DNA of 38,291 bases from an uncultured Geobacter sp. (GCA_903857795.1 CAIOGM010000084.1:1-38291), one strand, 5' to 3'; numbered from the stretch's first letter, positions 12,534-23,684 are shown. Numbers and translations are program-made. Notes: generated by a model from the letters alone, not told the origin.

Positions 12534-12865
12534 CCGATGGGAGTGCGCTGGAGAGCCTGGGGCTGGGGAGAGAGGCCTCCCCTGAAGAGATCGAAAAGGC
12601 ATACCGCAAGCTGATCAACCGCTATCCGCCGGAATTTCATCCCGACCGGTTCCGCCGGATCGATGAGGCGTACCGGTTTCTGACCTCCTTTCCCCGCCGG
12701 GTGGCGTCGCTCTTTGCCCCCGATACGGCCAGAAAGGGGGTTGACGCGGCTCTCTTCCGTTACCCGGAGCGGAACAGGGACGAACTCCTGGTTGAGGGGG
12801 TCCGTGAACTCCGCCGGTCGGCACGACTCCGGTATCTCTGGGAGACCGGTGGAGGTAAAAATTGA
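12530..12865 (+). CDS. J-domain-like protein with displaced HPD motif
   Basis: 111 residues. Residues 7-51 match a J-domain outline: helix I (LESLGLGREAS), helix II (PEEIEKAYRKLINRY) and helix III (RRIDEAYRFL). The loop where canonical J-proteins have Y-H-P-D reads Y-P-P-E (32-35); an HPD triplet occurs a little later (37-39), and the loop is shortened. The C-terminal 60 residues are unassigned, with no zinc finger or client-binding domain. ATG 12530 overlaps the stop of the upstream gene (ATGA) and is preceded by GGAGAGG (12513-12520). It probably serves the Hsp70 encoded two genes upstream. Whether it can stimulate ATP hydrolysis with this loop is open. Confidence 0.8.
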   Translation: MTDGSALESLGLGREASPEEIEKAYRKLINRYPPEFHPDRFRRIDEAYRFLTSFPRRVASLFAPDTARKGVDAALFRYPERNRDELLVEGVRELRRSARLRYLWETGGGKN

Positions 12866-12883
12866 GAAATCCTGCAATAGGTA

Positions 12884-12912
12884 TTGATTTTTTTTATAAC
12901 GCCGTTTAGTAT
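12884..12912 (+). promoter_or_regulatory. Predicted sigma-70 promoter of frdCAB
   Basis: TTGATT (12884-12889) and TAGTAT (12907-12912) are separated by exactly 17 bases, in an AT-rich patch directly after the J-like gene. It would give a 5' leader of about 200 bases before frdC. Confidence 0.55.
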
Positions 12913-13005
12913 ACGCAAGATTTTATCCCGGCTCTGGAGCCTCATTCCCTGCGGTCGGGTTGATATTCGGCTTTTCACCCACTCTCTTATAAAAGGAGGA
13001 TCACG

Positions 13006-13053
13006 ATGTACCGCTCTCGAACGTGGCGCGCACCCCCCGGTTTCTTCACGTGA
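13006..13053 (+). CDS. Possible 15-residue leader peptide upstream of frdC
   Basis: ATG 13006 is preceded by a strong Shine-Dalgarno, AAAGGAGGATCACG, at ideal distance. The frame encodes MYRSRTWRAPPGFFT and stops at TGA 13051-13053, 69 bases before frdC. The peptide has three arginines and a Pro-Pro pair, which can slow ribosomes. It could control frdC translation or be a chance frame behind a decayed start. No attenuator hairpin is obvious. Confidence 0.35.
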   Translation: MYRSRTWRAPPGFFT

Positions 13054-13122
13054 CGCTGTTTCCCTTCTGATGTCGCCGTCTCTCACGGCATACCGACACC
13101 ACTCTACAAAGGAACGGAAATT

Positions 13123-13776
13123 ATGAACTTCTTGAAAAGCTCAGTTGGCAGAAAGGTGCTCATGGCGATCACCGGACAGCTTATGGTCCTGTTCGTCGTC
13201 GTCCACCTCCTGGGGAACTCCACCATCTTCATCGGTCTCATCAACTCCTACGCCGAGCATCTCCACAGTCTCGGACCCTTCGTCTGGTTGTTCCGGCTGG
13301 TTCTCCTGGCGATGGTCCTGATCCACGCCTTCTTCGGCATCCAGGTTACCCTGGAAAACCGGGCGGCCACCCCCCAAAAGTACGCCGTGAACCGGACCCT
13401 CAAGGTATCGCTGGCCAGCTCCTCCATGATCTGGACCGGGCTGACGCTGGTCCTCTTCATCGTCTATCACCTCTGTCACTTCACCGCCCGTCTGACCTCG
13501 GATGTGGCGAGCTATGCCGGCCAGGTGCCGGGTGACGTCTACAAGATGGTTCTCGGCAGTTTCCAGCACGGGCTCATCTCCTTTGTCTATGTGGCGGCCA
13601 TGTGCGCCCTCTGTCTCCACCTTTATCACGGCATCCAGAGTTTCTTCCAGACCATGGGGTGGAACAATGACACATCATTGCCGCTCATCAGCTGCATTGG
13701 CAGGGCTCTCGCCGTGATCTTCCTGCTCGGCTACAGCTCCATCCCGGTCTTCATCCTGACCGGCATCCTGTCTTAA
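13123..13776 (+). CDS. frdC: Fumarate reductase/succinate dehydrogenase cytochrome b subunit
   Basis: 217 residues with five hydrophobic segments (about 12-38, 52-75, 104-125, 150-170, 190-212). Conserved-type histidines lie in VVHLLGN, LIHAFFG, YHLCHF, SFQHG and LHLYHG. This matches the di-haem type B membrane anchor of the Bacillus/Wolinella/Geobacter complex, which binds menaquinone. GGAA precedes ATG 13123. The product anchors FrdA and FrdB, encoded directly downstream. In Geobacter sulfurreducens one such complex works in both directions, as fumarate reductase and succinate dehydrogenase; that is family knowledge, not visible here. Confidence 0.93.
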   Translation: MNFLKSSVGRKVLMAITGQLMVLFVVVHLLGNSTIFIGLINSYAEHLHSLGPFVWLFRLVLLAMVLIHAFFGIQVTLENRAATPQKYAVNRTLKVSLASSSMIWTGLTLVLFIVYHLCHFTARLTSDVASYAGQVPGDVYKMVLGSFQHGLISFVYVAAMCALCLHLYHGIQSFFQTMGWNNDTSLPLISCIGRALAVIFLLGYSSIPVFILTGILS

Positions 13777-13787
13777 GGGGGTTTAGA

Positions 13788-16468
<2,681 letters not shown>

Positions 16469-16492
16469 TTTCTTTCAGTGAAATATCCACAG

Positions 16493-16528
16493 AAAAAGGC
16501 CGGGAGCGGATTCGCTCCCGGCCTTTTT
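16493..16528 (+). terminator. Rho-independent terminator of frdCAB
   Basis: A perfect 16-base stem, AAAAAGGCCGGGAGCG and CGCTCCCGGCCTTTTT, with a 4-base loop (16509-16512), ending in a T-run. The symmetrical A/T ends could also work for the convergent gene on the minus strand. Confidence 0.95.
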
Positions 16529-16555
16529 CTGTCTGCGGCACCACCACATTGAAGC

Positions 16556-17047
16556 TTACCCCTGCGCAGGGGGCGGATGCTCTCCCTCTTTATGGCGGGA
16601 CTGCGGCCCGGATTTCCGGTAAAGGTGGAGTTCCTCTTGGGCGGTAATCAGTTCAGACACAAGCCGCTCTTCGTTCAGGACGAGTTTTCTGATTCGGGAC
16701 AGGGTCATACTCGTGGTGAGAAACGAGGCGAGACGCATGAATGTTTCCCAATAGACGAAATAGGCCCGGGAATAGGGATGGTTGGTAAGTCGGTCGGATA
16801 TATACCAGCAGACAGCGGCGCATACCGCCATGGCGACACCTTGGCTGCAGCCTCCGTACCATGCCGCAATGGCTACGGGAATGAAGTAGAAAATGAAAAA
16901 ACCGAATTCGTATCCGGTAATATAATCCAACCAACCAAAGATAAGCAGGATGGCGGCGCTAGCCAACATGACAATGGCCCTATGACGCTCAAAGACCAAC
17001 GGGTGCGCATAGTTCCACCCTTTTACGAAATGATGTGTTTTTTCCAT
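16556..17047 (-). CDS. Small multi-pass membrane protein of unknown function
   Basis: 163 residues. Three hydrophobic segments near residues 27-45, 50-66 and 70-86 are followed by a weaker one at 100-115. A charged helical tail (LSRIRKLVLNEERLVSELITAQEEL) and a disordered Pro/Gly end follow. The motif FGWLDYITGYEFGFFIFYFIPVA resembles N-terminal membrane sensor regions found in front of GGDEF or kinase domains, but here no output domain follows. It may be a free-standing sensor or a truncated one. No Shine-Dalgarno is clear at ATG 17047; the start overlaps a possible upstream small frame by 25 bases. Confidence 0.6.
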   Translation of the reverse strand: MEKTHHFVKGWNYAHPLVFERHRAIVMLASAAILLIFGWLDYITGYEFGFFIFYFIPVAIAAWYGGCSQGVAMAVCAAVCWYISDRLTNHPYSRAYFVYWETFMRLASFLTTSMTLSRIRKLVLNEERLVSELITAQEELHLYRKSGPQSRHKEGEHPPPAQG

Positions 17048-17280
17048 ATGTTTTCGGTAATGTGTGCTTCATTGGCAATGCCGGCGGTAAAAGCCTTGCG
17101 GGAGATGATACTGTCATAGGAGTGGCGGGCCTTGCGTATGGACACGGTAACAGAGGGCGACTCGGGGCAGCAGACGCCACCCCAGGCCGCAATTTTTCGC
17201 ACTGTAACAGATTTTCCAAAATATATCCAGCAGCTGCGTGGAAAAGCAGTTAAAACCGGAGCAAATTTAACAATTGCCAA
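17023..17280 (-). CDS. Possible small protein overlapping the membrane-protein start
   Basis: An 85-codon frame whose last half has balanced, gene-like codon use (RKARHSYDSIISRKAFTAG) and ends 25 bases inside the next gene. No family is recognised and the first 40 residues look unconvincing. It could be a remnant, a coupled small gene, or a structured 5' leader that happens to be open. The 17048-17373 interval otherwise holds only a TATAAT (17287-17292) and the Shine-Dalgarno of the divergent gene. Confidence 0.25.
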   Translation of the reverse strand: MAIVKFAPVLTAFPRSCWIYFGKSVTVRKIAAWGGVCCPESPSVTVSIRKARHSYDSIISRKAFTAGIANEAHITENIWKKHIIS

Positions 17281-17373
17281 TTAAGTTATAATATGGTACG
17301 GATGTCTGCATGCATTGGTAAACAACAACCATGTCCCGCTCTTGATCGACAAAAAATGGGGGAGGTTACGACT

Positions 17374-20300
17374 ATGAAGCGCATTGTTGCAAAAATAGCA
17401 TGTTTCTTCCCGGTTTTTCTTTTTATTACAAGTATCTCCACCGAAGTGGCAAACGCCGCACCTTTCGCCTACATCGCTAATTTTAACGACAACAATGTTT
17501 CAGTGATAGACACTGCGACCAATGCAGTTGTGGGAAGCCCGATTGCGGTGGGAACTAAACCCAGTTCCTTGGCGGTCGACCCCGCTGGCGCTTTCGTCTA
17601 CGTCGTCAACTACGGGAGCAATACGGTTTCGGTACTGAGCACTGCCACCAACACGGTTGTCAGCACCATCGCGGTTCCAGGCCCCGGTGGGATCGCAGTT
17701 CATCCTGCCGGCACCTCTGTTTATGTCACCAACTATAGCAGCAGCAAGGTTTCGGTAATCGATACGTATGACAATACGGTTGTCCAGACGATCGCAGTCG
17801 GGACCGATCCCCTGGGCATTGCAGTCAATCCTGCCGGTACCCTCGTATATGTTGCAAACTCTTCAAGCAACACTGTCTCAGTAATTGACACGGACACAAA
17901 TTCCGTAGTTACCAGCATCCCGGTTCAGACCGCTCCTTTCGGCGTCGCACTTGATTCCTCGGGCGCCAGATTATATGTCTCGAACAGGTCAAGCGGCACC
18001 GTTTCGGTGATAGATACCGCAACCAACACCGTTGTAGCAACTGCAGGAGATTCCGGCACGGCCGGAGCAAAACCTGTAGGTGTGGCAGTACATCCGTCCG
18101 GCGCTCGGGTATATGTGGCAAGCTATGCCTACGATTGTGTCTCGGTGATAGATACAGCCACCAACACTATTGTCGGCAACCCGATTTATGTCGGAACCTC
18201 TCCTCTTAGTGTGGCGCTCAACCCTTCGGGCACATTACTGTATGTAACGAACAATGGCAGCGCGAATGTTTCGGTGATAGACACGGCCAGCAATACAGTC
18301 GTCAAAACTGTTACAGTGGGAAACGCCCCCACGTCTGCGGGGCTGTTTATCGGTCCTGATGCAGTTAACGGAGCTTGCGGCAGTGACAACACTCTGACTC
18401 TAAGCACCGAACCCGGCAATTTGTGCACAGCAGGCGCCCCGAGCAGTATCAAGGCCGGCGCCACCAGTTATACCTGGAGTTGCAATGGCAACGGCGTCGG
18501 CGCCACGGCCGCCTGTTCGGCGCTGCGCCTCTACGAAGTTTCCACCAGCGTCAGCGGCGACCACGGTATCATCGACACCAGTCGGTATGTGCCCTACAAC
18601 GCCACTCCCACCTTCACCATAACCCCTAAAACCGGCTACCTGCCAGGACCCGTTTCCGGTACCTGCGGTGGAACGCCGAGCGGAAATAATTTCACAACAA
18701 ATGCGGTTACCGCCAGTTGTACCGTTGCAGCAACGTTTATCCCGGCTGCGACTACCCCCATATCCTTTGGTTTTATTGCGCAAAAAGGCATAGCCCCGAA
18801 TTCTGTGGCGACATCCACGACCATTACCGTTTCCGGTATCGCTGCCGGCGCAGCACCAATTGCAATTGCGGGTGGTACCTATTCGATTAACGGTGGGGCC
18901 TACAGCGCACTGGCCGGGACCATTAAAAATGGCGATACGGTGACATTACGCCAGACTTCGTCGGCGACTCCCGGGGTAATGACCACCGCAACAGTGAACA
19001 TCGGCGGGATTAAAGGTGACTTCTGGGTAACCACCTCGGGCGCCGGTTGCCAACTCTCCCCCGTCTTGAATAGTGGCACCGGATCATATTACACATCGAT
19101 CCAGAACGCCTACGATCATGCGGGCAGTGCTGATGTCCTGGAGATCCTCGCATTCAGCTTCGGGGAAGATTTACTCCTCAACGGACATAAGAAGGTAACC
19201 TTGAAGGGTGGTTTTAACTGTGCCTATGCGACGAATGCGAACCAGTATACAACTGTCCGCACTCTTACCGTGAGCGGAACAACGGGGCAGGTAATCGCTG
19301 CCAACCTGATTATCGGCGGTATCGACGATGCAACTTCCAAATCTTCTTCCTCAGGGATACTTACCCTTCCACAAGGGATCGTAATTTCTCCGCATAGCCT
19401 CACGATCACCTCGGCCACCGGAGATGTAGCAGTAGGGGCGGATGGCAATTTCAGGGTGGCCGAACCCCAGGGGGGTGGCCTGGCAACGTTAAGCGTTACT
19501 GACAGTAACGGTAAACTCGTACTGCTTGGCTATCTGGACGGCGATCATCCGGAAAAAAACGCTGCTAATCCTACAACTACTGCGGTGGAGTTACTTTTCT
19601 GGTCGACGTTGTCGTTCATGTTTCCGCAGGAAGAGTGGCCACGGATATATGATCTTCTGACAGCGGCCCCGGAGACCGCGACTCTTGCCGACGTGATTGC
19701 GGCCAGAATGATCATCAATCCAACCGCAGTCGGGGATCGGGATCCGGCGATCACGGCCGCCTTAACTGCTGCGACCAACTCCCTCCGGAACCCGAACAGA
19801 AACCAGGCCAAGGCTACACAACGGGCAGTTTCTGAAAGCATCATCGACCCGAAAATTGTTTCCAACAGTGCGAGTTCCGATAAGGTTATGGTCTCAGTAC
19901 TTACCGGGAATTTTTACGGGTTGTCGGTTCTACCCAGCCTCGACGATCTGGGGATCATAATTCAAAACCGTTGTCGTATTCACCGACGCTACGTGCTGTT
20001 CCGTACCGGTTTCATTCCGAATACAGGCCATTTCAGTGATCCTCCGACACTGCTGCCGAAATGGATACAGGAGGATAACGGCTATATTTCGGCTACTACC
20101 GGAGTTACGGCGGTAATCGGAGGATACATAGACGCCTTTTCAGGAAATAGAAAAATTGCCTGGGCGCCCAAAATAACTCCCACAATACCTCTCCCAATCT
20201 CCCCGACAGACGCCAAGGCGAGTATTTTCAGAGTGTATGTCGTTGGACCCGGTATCGGTGATCTTCTCGGCAGCATACCAGCTGACCTGATGAATCAACC

Positions 20301-21399
20301 TGAAGCAAAGAGTGCGGTCGTTCATGCTTTTGATGAAGCAGGAATGCTGACCCTCGGGAAGGAATTGCTTTGGCCGATGTTTTCAAAAATATTACCGGCA
20401 GCTTTTCCCATTCCCGATTCTGATTCAATGTTGTCTTTGATGACGAATCTCGCGGGTCAATTGACTACGTTTGGCCTCAACCTGGACCCTTATATTGAAA
20501 AAAATGATTTGAACGGCGCTGTTACCGAGTTGGTAAAGCTCCTGACAAGCAATCCTCAGGCAAGGACGATTGCTTTCCAGTTGGTGTCCAATGTGCTCGT
20601 CAAGATGAGTCCGAATGCTGCAACCGCCGGTAAATGCCTGGAGAAAACTTTTGCAAACATATGCAAAGCGCTAAATTTAGCGGATATAATCCTGCTTGGA
20701 TCTGACATGAATCTTATTCTCTATGATGTAAAGAATTCCAACATGATAAATCAGTGGGATGTGAAGGCGATTTCCGGGACCACCACACTCAAACCAGCAA
20801 TTGCCAAAGTCAGCAAAGCAACGCCGAAAGCCACGTTTACCTTGAGAGTAATGGGCGTTCCCGGTACGGAACTGCCGCTCTACTATATGTGGTATGGAGT
20901 CAACAAGGGCGTTTTTGATGATCACAAAAATCCGCCAAATGACATTCTCCTTACCGATCAGTCAATTGTCACATACAACGCTTATGCTCCAGTTCCGACG
21001 AGCGGAACCGATACCGTATTGGTTGATATTTTTGATGCGCATAAGGTAGTTATTAAAACTGCAACTGCAACCGTGCAATTCAGAGATTATGTGGGTAGTG
21101 ATTGGTGGGGAGTATGGGTGGGAACGTTTACCTCAACCTGTGGTGGAGGTTGGGGAGGAGCAGACCTTCAGGTAGGTGGTGATCCAACAAATCCCGAAAA
21201 TGGATTGTTCGTCTTAGTGGCAAGCACATGGTACGCTTGGACTATCTCAGAATTCATGGCAACCGCCTCCGGAGACACGGCGGTGTCGACGGATGGTTCA
21301 GTTGTCATGAAACTCTCGGGTGATGGTGCTATACAGGCCACGTTTACACTTGATAATTCGTGTGAGCAAAGCGGCGTCTTTACCTATTCCCATCGCTGA
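17374..21399 (+). CDS. Large secreted protein with seven-blade YVTN beta-propeller
   Basis: 1341 residues. ATG 17374 gives a clear signal peptide (MKRIVAKIACFFPVFLFITS, cleavage after ANA) and has GGGGGAGG 9 bases upstream; ATG 17293 would place 27 hydrophilic residues before it. After cleavage, seven repeats of about 42 residues follow (VSVIDTATNTVV ... G..LYVTN), forming one seven-blade propeller (about residues 30-330). A Cys-containing module follows (ACGSDN ... CSALRL), then a second (STSVSGDHGIID ... CTVAATF), then a beta-rich module (SFGFIAQKGIAPNSVATSTT). The remaining 750 residues are unassigned and include a W-rich C-terminal domain (DWWGVWVGTF). Such proteins are usually exported or surface-attached; no sorting motif or anchor is visible. 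The T-rich TATAAT at 17287-17292 may be its -10 box, with a weak -35. Confidence 0.85.
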   Translation: MKRIVAKIACFFPVFLFITSISTEVANAAPFAYIANFNDNNVSVIDTATNAVVGSPIAVGTKPSSLAVDPAGAFVYVVNYGSNTVSVLSTATNTVVSTIAVPGPGGIAVHPAGTSVYVTNYSSSKVSVIDTYDNTVVQTIAVGTDPLGIAVNPAGTLVYVANSSSNTVSVIDTDTNSVVTSIPVQTAPFGVALDSSGARLYVSNRSSGTVSVIDTATNTVVATAGDSGTAGAKPVGVAVHPSGARVYVASYAYDCVSVIDTATNTIVGNPIYVGTSPLSVALNPSGTLLYVTNNGSANVSVIDTASNTVVKTVTVGNAPTSAGLFIGPDAVNGACGSDNTLTLSTEPGNLCTAGAPSSIKAGATSYTWSCNGNGVGATAACSALRLYEVSTSVSGDHGIIDTSRYVPYNATPTFTITPKTGYLPGPVSGTCGGTPSGNNFTTNAVTASCTVAATFIPAATTPISFGFIAQKGIAPNSVATSTTITVSGIAAGAAPIAIAGGTYSINGGAYSALAGTIKNGDTVTLRQTSSATPGVMTTATVNIGGIKGDFWVTTSGAGCQLSPVLNSGTGSYYTSIQNAYDHAGSADVLEILAFSFGEDLLLNGHKKVTLKGGFNCAYATNANQYTTVRTLTVSGTTGQVIAANLIIGGIDDATSKSSSSGILTLPQGIVISPHSLTITSATGDVAVGADGNFRVAEPQGGGLATLSVTDSNGKLVLLGYLDGDHPEKNAANPTTTAVELLFWSTLSFMFPQEEWPRIYDLLTAAPETATLADVIAARMIINPTAVGDRDPAITAALTAATNSLRNPNRNQAKATQRAVSESIIDPKIVSNSASSDKVMVSVLTGNFYGLSVLPSLDDLGIIIQNRCRIHRRYVLFRTGFIPNTGHFSDPPTLLPKWIQEDNGYISATTGVTAVIGGYIDAFSGNRKIAWAPKITPTIPLPISPTDAKASIFRVYVVGPGIGDLLGSIPADLMNQPEAKSAVVHAFDEAGMLTLGKELLWPMFSKILPAAFPIPDSDSMLSLMTNLAGQLTTFGLNLDPYIEKNDLNGAVTELVKLLTSNPQARTIAFQLVSNVLVKMSPNAATAGKCLEKTFANICKALNLADIILLGSDMNLILYDVKNSNMINQWDVKAISGTTTLKPAIAKVSKATPKATFTLRVMGVPGTELPLYYMWYGVNKGVFDDHKNPPNDILLTDQSIVTYNAYAPVPTSGTDTVLVDIFDAHKVVIKTATATVQFRDYVGSDWWGVWVGTFTSTCGGGWGGADLQVGGDPTNPENGLFVLVASTWYAWTISEFMATASGDTAVSTDGSVVMKLSGDGAIQATFTLDNSCEQSGVFTYSHR

Positions 21400-21492
21400 C
21401 TGAAAAACGAGTCGAAACCCTCATCCCTGCCCCTCCTGTTACGGGAAACTCTGACCGGTAGGGCGAGTCTTGATCTCTGCTTCAAATATGTC

Positions 21493-22059
21493 TCACCTCG
21501 ATTCCGCTGCTTTCAGCTCGTTGGCAATGTTGAAAAATATGGTGGCGAGCATCAGGTCGCTTATCGCACTGAGGACCACCCCGACCAGAATCAGCAGCAG
21601 TGACGCGACACATAACCCTGTCGCCATATTCAGGTAACAGAAAGGTTTGAGCAGTCCGCCAAAATTATTCGGCGCCTTGAGCAACAGATACCCGAACCGG
21701 ATTTGCACTACCCCTTGAAAGACCATTATCACCACTGCGGCCTGACCCGCCGTCTCCCGTATCTCCGGGAAGCAGAGCCCTCCAAGAACGAACAGGGCTG
21801 CAACGATATTGGCCATTACCATCAAGTCGATACTCTTGTCCGTGTCATGGAACCCGAAGAACCGGTTCAGGAACCGTTTGAGGAGCAGGGTAATAATCAC
21901 ATAGAGCGCCGTTCCCGCGACCTGCATCCCACCTTGCATGATAGCGCCGACAGTATCGACCCGCCCTTCCAGGGTGAATGCCAGATACGCCATGGGGATT
22001 GAGGCGAAGGCGCTGATCATGGCAAGCCAGCCGGAGATAGTGAATATCTTTCGTATCAA
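21493..22059 (-). CDS. Membrane protein of unknown function, five hydrophobic segments
   Basis: 188 residues. Hydrophobic stretches lie near 6-28, 40-62, 80-98, 108-128 and 145-172. The frame is clean and the codon use matches the GC-rich flanks better than the AT-rich neighbours. It is convergent with the propeller gene, with a 93-base gap lacking an obvious terminator. I do not recognise the family and see no catalytic motif. The bases upstream (22060-22190) contain no clear promoter. Confidence 0.7.
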   Translation of the reverse strand: MIRKIFTISGWLAMISAFASIPMAYLAFTLEGRVDTVGAIMQGGMQVAGTALYVIITLLLKRFLNRFFGFHDTDKSIDLMVMANIVAALFVLGGLCFPEIRETAGQAAVVIMVFQGVVQIRFGYLLLKAPNNFGGLLKPFCYLNMATGLCVASLLLILVGVVLSAISDLMLATIFFNIANELKAAESR

Positions 22060-22193
22060 TGCTATGCTCCTCGGCAGTACGAGATATCAATCCGCAATTG
22101 GTTGCATAACGCTATAGTTCCATTATCACAGAAGGAGACGTACCGGGTAACGAAAATCCAGTGATCTCAGAGAGTTGGTGGAAACAATTACCT

Positions 22194-22236
22194 GTGTCGG
22201 AATTCTTTACACTTCAGGTGTCGAAATTCTTTACAC
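22194..22236 (+). promoter_or_regulatory. Pair of 19-bp dyads upstream of PEP-CTERM gene 1
   Basis: GTGTCGGAATTCTTTACAC (22194-22212) and GTGTCGAAATTCTTTACAC (22218-22236), start to start 24 bases. Both are imperfect palindromes with GTGT/ACAC ends. They lie 70 bases before the sigma-54 site. The same paired motif stands before the second PEP-CTERM gene, so it is probably an activator-binding (enhancer) site. Confidence 0.8.
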
Positions 22237-22305
22237 TTCGTCAAACTCAGCGCCCATGATAAGCGGATCGTTGTTGATAAAGCAGCGCATTATAAGGCAC
22301 AGTTG

Positions 22306-22321
22306 TGGCATGATATTTGCT
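22306..22321 (+). promoter_or_regulatory. Sigma-54 (-24/-12) promoter of PEP-CTERM gene 1
   Basis: TGGCATGATATTTGCT matches the RpoN consensus TGGCACG-N4-TTGC at all but one base, with GG and GC exactly 10 bases apart. The predicted transcript starts near 22332, about 38 bases before the gene. Confidence 0.85.
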
Positions 22322-22369
22322 GGGTTCTAAGTATTCAATTCAATGCATGAAGGACTCCAAGGAGTAACC

Positions 22370-23071
22370 ATGAAAAAACAGATTCTGTCCCTAATCACCC
22401 AAACAGTTCTCACTCTTGCACTGTTTTCCGCTGCATCGGCAGCCACGACTATTGATGACTTCAGAACAAGCACCAAGCTCAATACTCCGCATGACATTAC
22501 AGAAGGATATATTTCTGAAGATTTGTTCCATAATGATGCCGGAACCAATATCATTGCAGGAGCAGGAGGAGAGAGGAGCGTTGATATCTTCGCCGGTTCG
22601 ACTGATAGTGGCGGAAAAACCACTACGCAAATACTGAATGGCGTCACATTTGGAGTAAATCTGAATAATGAAGAAAGTACGGCTTCAATCGGTTTTCGCT
22701 ATGATGCTGGAACCAGCTTTGATTTATTGAGTGGTGGAAACACCACAATCTGGATGAATATACTTGGGGCGTCAGGACCATATAAATTTCAAGTTAATTT
22801 ATGGGATGACAATCAAAACAGTGTTGTCTATAAAGAGATGTCTGGTGCTGGTTTAGCTGGAATATCTTTGAATTCATTCACTGGAATAGATTTGCACGAT
22901 ATTGACATCATAATGATATCATTAATACAGACATCGCACTCTGAAGGTAACTACAAGATAGACAGCATTTATCTTGACAATGTTAGCAGTGTCCCCGAAC
23001 CTTCAACCTTCCTTCTACTTGGCGCAGGTTTCAGTGGTTTGGCTCTTATCAGAAGGAGATCCAAGAAGTAG
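22370..23071 (+). CDS. PEP-CTERM sorting-domain protein 1
   Basis: 233 residues. ATG 22370 follows AAGGAG and gives a signal peptide (MKKQILSLITQTVLTLALFS, ending ASA-A). The body is Ser/Thr/Asn/Gly-rich and beta-type, with no recognised catalytic domain. The C-terminus is a full sorting signal: VPEPSTFLLLGAGFSGLALI, then RRRSKK. Such proteins are exported, cut at the PEP motif by an exosortase and often sent to exopolysaccharide matrix or the cell surface; no exosortase is in this window. The promoter is sigma-54 type with upstream dyads, and the 3' end is shared with the second PEP-CTERM gene at 28998. ATG 22343 is an earlier in-frame start, less likely because it would precede the ribosome-binding site. 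Confidence 0.92.
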   Translation: MKKQILSLITQTVLTLALFSAASAATTIDDFRTSTKLNTPHDITEGYISEDLFHNDAGTNIIAGAGGERSVDIFAGSTDSGGKTTTQILNGVTFGVNLNNEESTASIGFRYDAGTSFDLLSGGNTTIWMNILGASGPYKFQVNLWDDNQNSVVYKEMSGAGLAGISLNSFTGIDLHDIDIIMISLIQTSHSEGNYKIDSIYLDNVSSVPEPSTFLLLGAGFSGLALIRRRSKK

Positions 23072-23097
23072 TGACCGCATTCACCGCCAAATCATAT

Positions 23098-23136
23098 GAG
23101 CCCTGACGGATTCATTTCCTTCAGGGTTCTTTCTTA
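23098..23136 (+). terminator. Terminator of PEP-CTERM gene 1
   Basis: Stem GAGCCCTGA (23098-23106) and TCAGGGTTC (23121-23129) with one G-T pair, followed by TTTCTTA. The same sequence module follows the second PEP-CTERM gene. Confidence 0.8.
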
Positions 23137-23150
23137 TCCAATATGCAGAA

Positions 23151-23200
23151 GACAAAGACCGTCGCGACAGTGGGGTTTCCCCGTTTCGACGGTCTTTGTC
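23151..23200. repeat. 14-bp perfect inverted repeat between convergent genes
   Basis: GACAAAGACCGTCG (23151-23164) and CGACGGTCTTTGTC (23187-23200) with a smaller GGGG/CCCC hairpin in the loop. It sits between the PEP-CTERM gene and the small minus-strand gene. It may be a terminator for the minus strand (TTCT follows there) or a small palindromic element. Confidence 0.75.
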
Positions 23201-23246
23201 ATTCACCTTCACTCTTCGATCTGGCCAGTCGTCCGGTAGCCTTCTC

Positions 23247-23522
23247 CTACTTGGTGTTCTCTGAAAGGGGCGCAGCGTGGCCTGCTGACTTCCTGGCCTT
23301 CTTCATATGCTTCTTCTTGGTGTGTTTTTTCTTGGCAGGCTTGCATTCGCACTTTTTGGCAGGTTTGGCAACGGCAGGAGCCACCTCAGCGGGTACCGCA
23401 GCAGGAGCAGCGGTAGGGGTGGCTGCAGGGACAACTGCTGGAGTAGGATCAGCAGCACAGACTATTCCAGCAAAGGAAAGTGCTACGAGTGCGGCGACGA
23501 TCGAGGACAGAATTTTCTTCAT
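23247..23522 (-). CDS. Small exported Ala/Pro- and Lys-rich protein
   Basis: 91 residues. ATG 23522 follows AAGGAGA. A signal peptide (MKKILSSIVAALVALSFAG, ending CAA) is followed by an Ala/Pro/Val linker. A basic tail follows with one C-x-C (KKCECKPAKKKHTKKKHMKK). Low complexity prevents family assignment. Acid-shock-like or cell-envelope polycation proteins have similar composition, but I have no real evidence for that role. The signal peptide and good ribosome site support expression. Confidence 0.7.
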   Translation of the reverse strand: MKKILSSIVAALVALSFAGIVCAADPTPAVVPAATPTAAPAAVPAEVAPAVAKPAKKCECKPAKKKHTKKKHMKKARKSAGHAAPLSENTK

Positions 23523-23684
23523 CTTAACTTCTCCTTGGTTGGTGGTTCGTGGCTTGGATGCATAGAGAGTCTATCGTACATAACATTCTTAAGCTTGTAG
23601 ATATCATCGAGTAACATCTATTTGTACTCATGTAATTCTGTATCGTCACAATATACGAATGAAATGATGGGATTTCTGGATACA

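Noticed and set aside
17060-17170. Possible GEMM (cyclic dinucleotide) riboswitch on the minus strand
   Set aside because: CGCAAGGC occurs twice and GCCGGCATTGCC looks like a GEMM 3' part, but the conserved GGCAAACC/GAAA core is missing and the pairing does not fit. A covariance search would decide.
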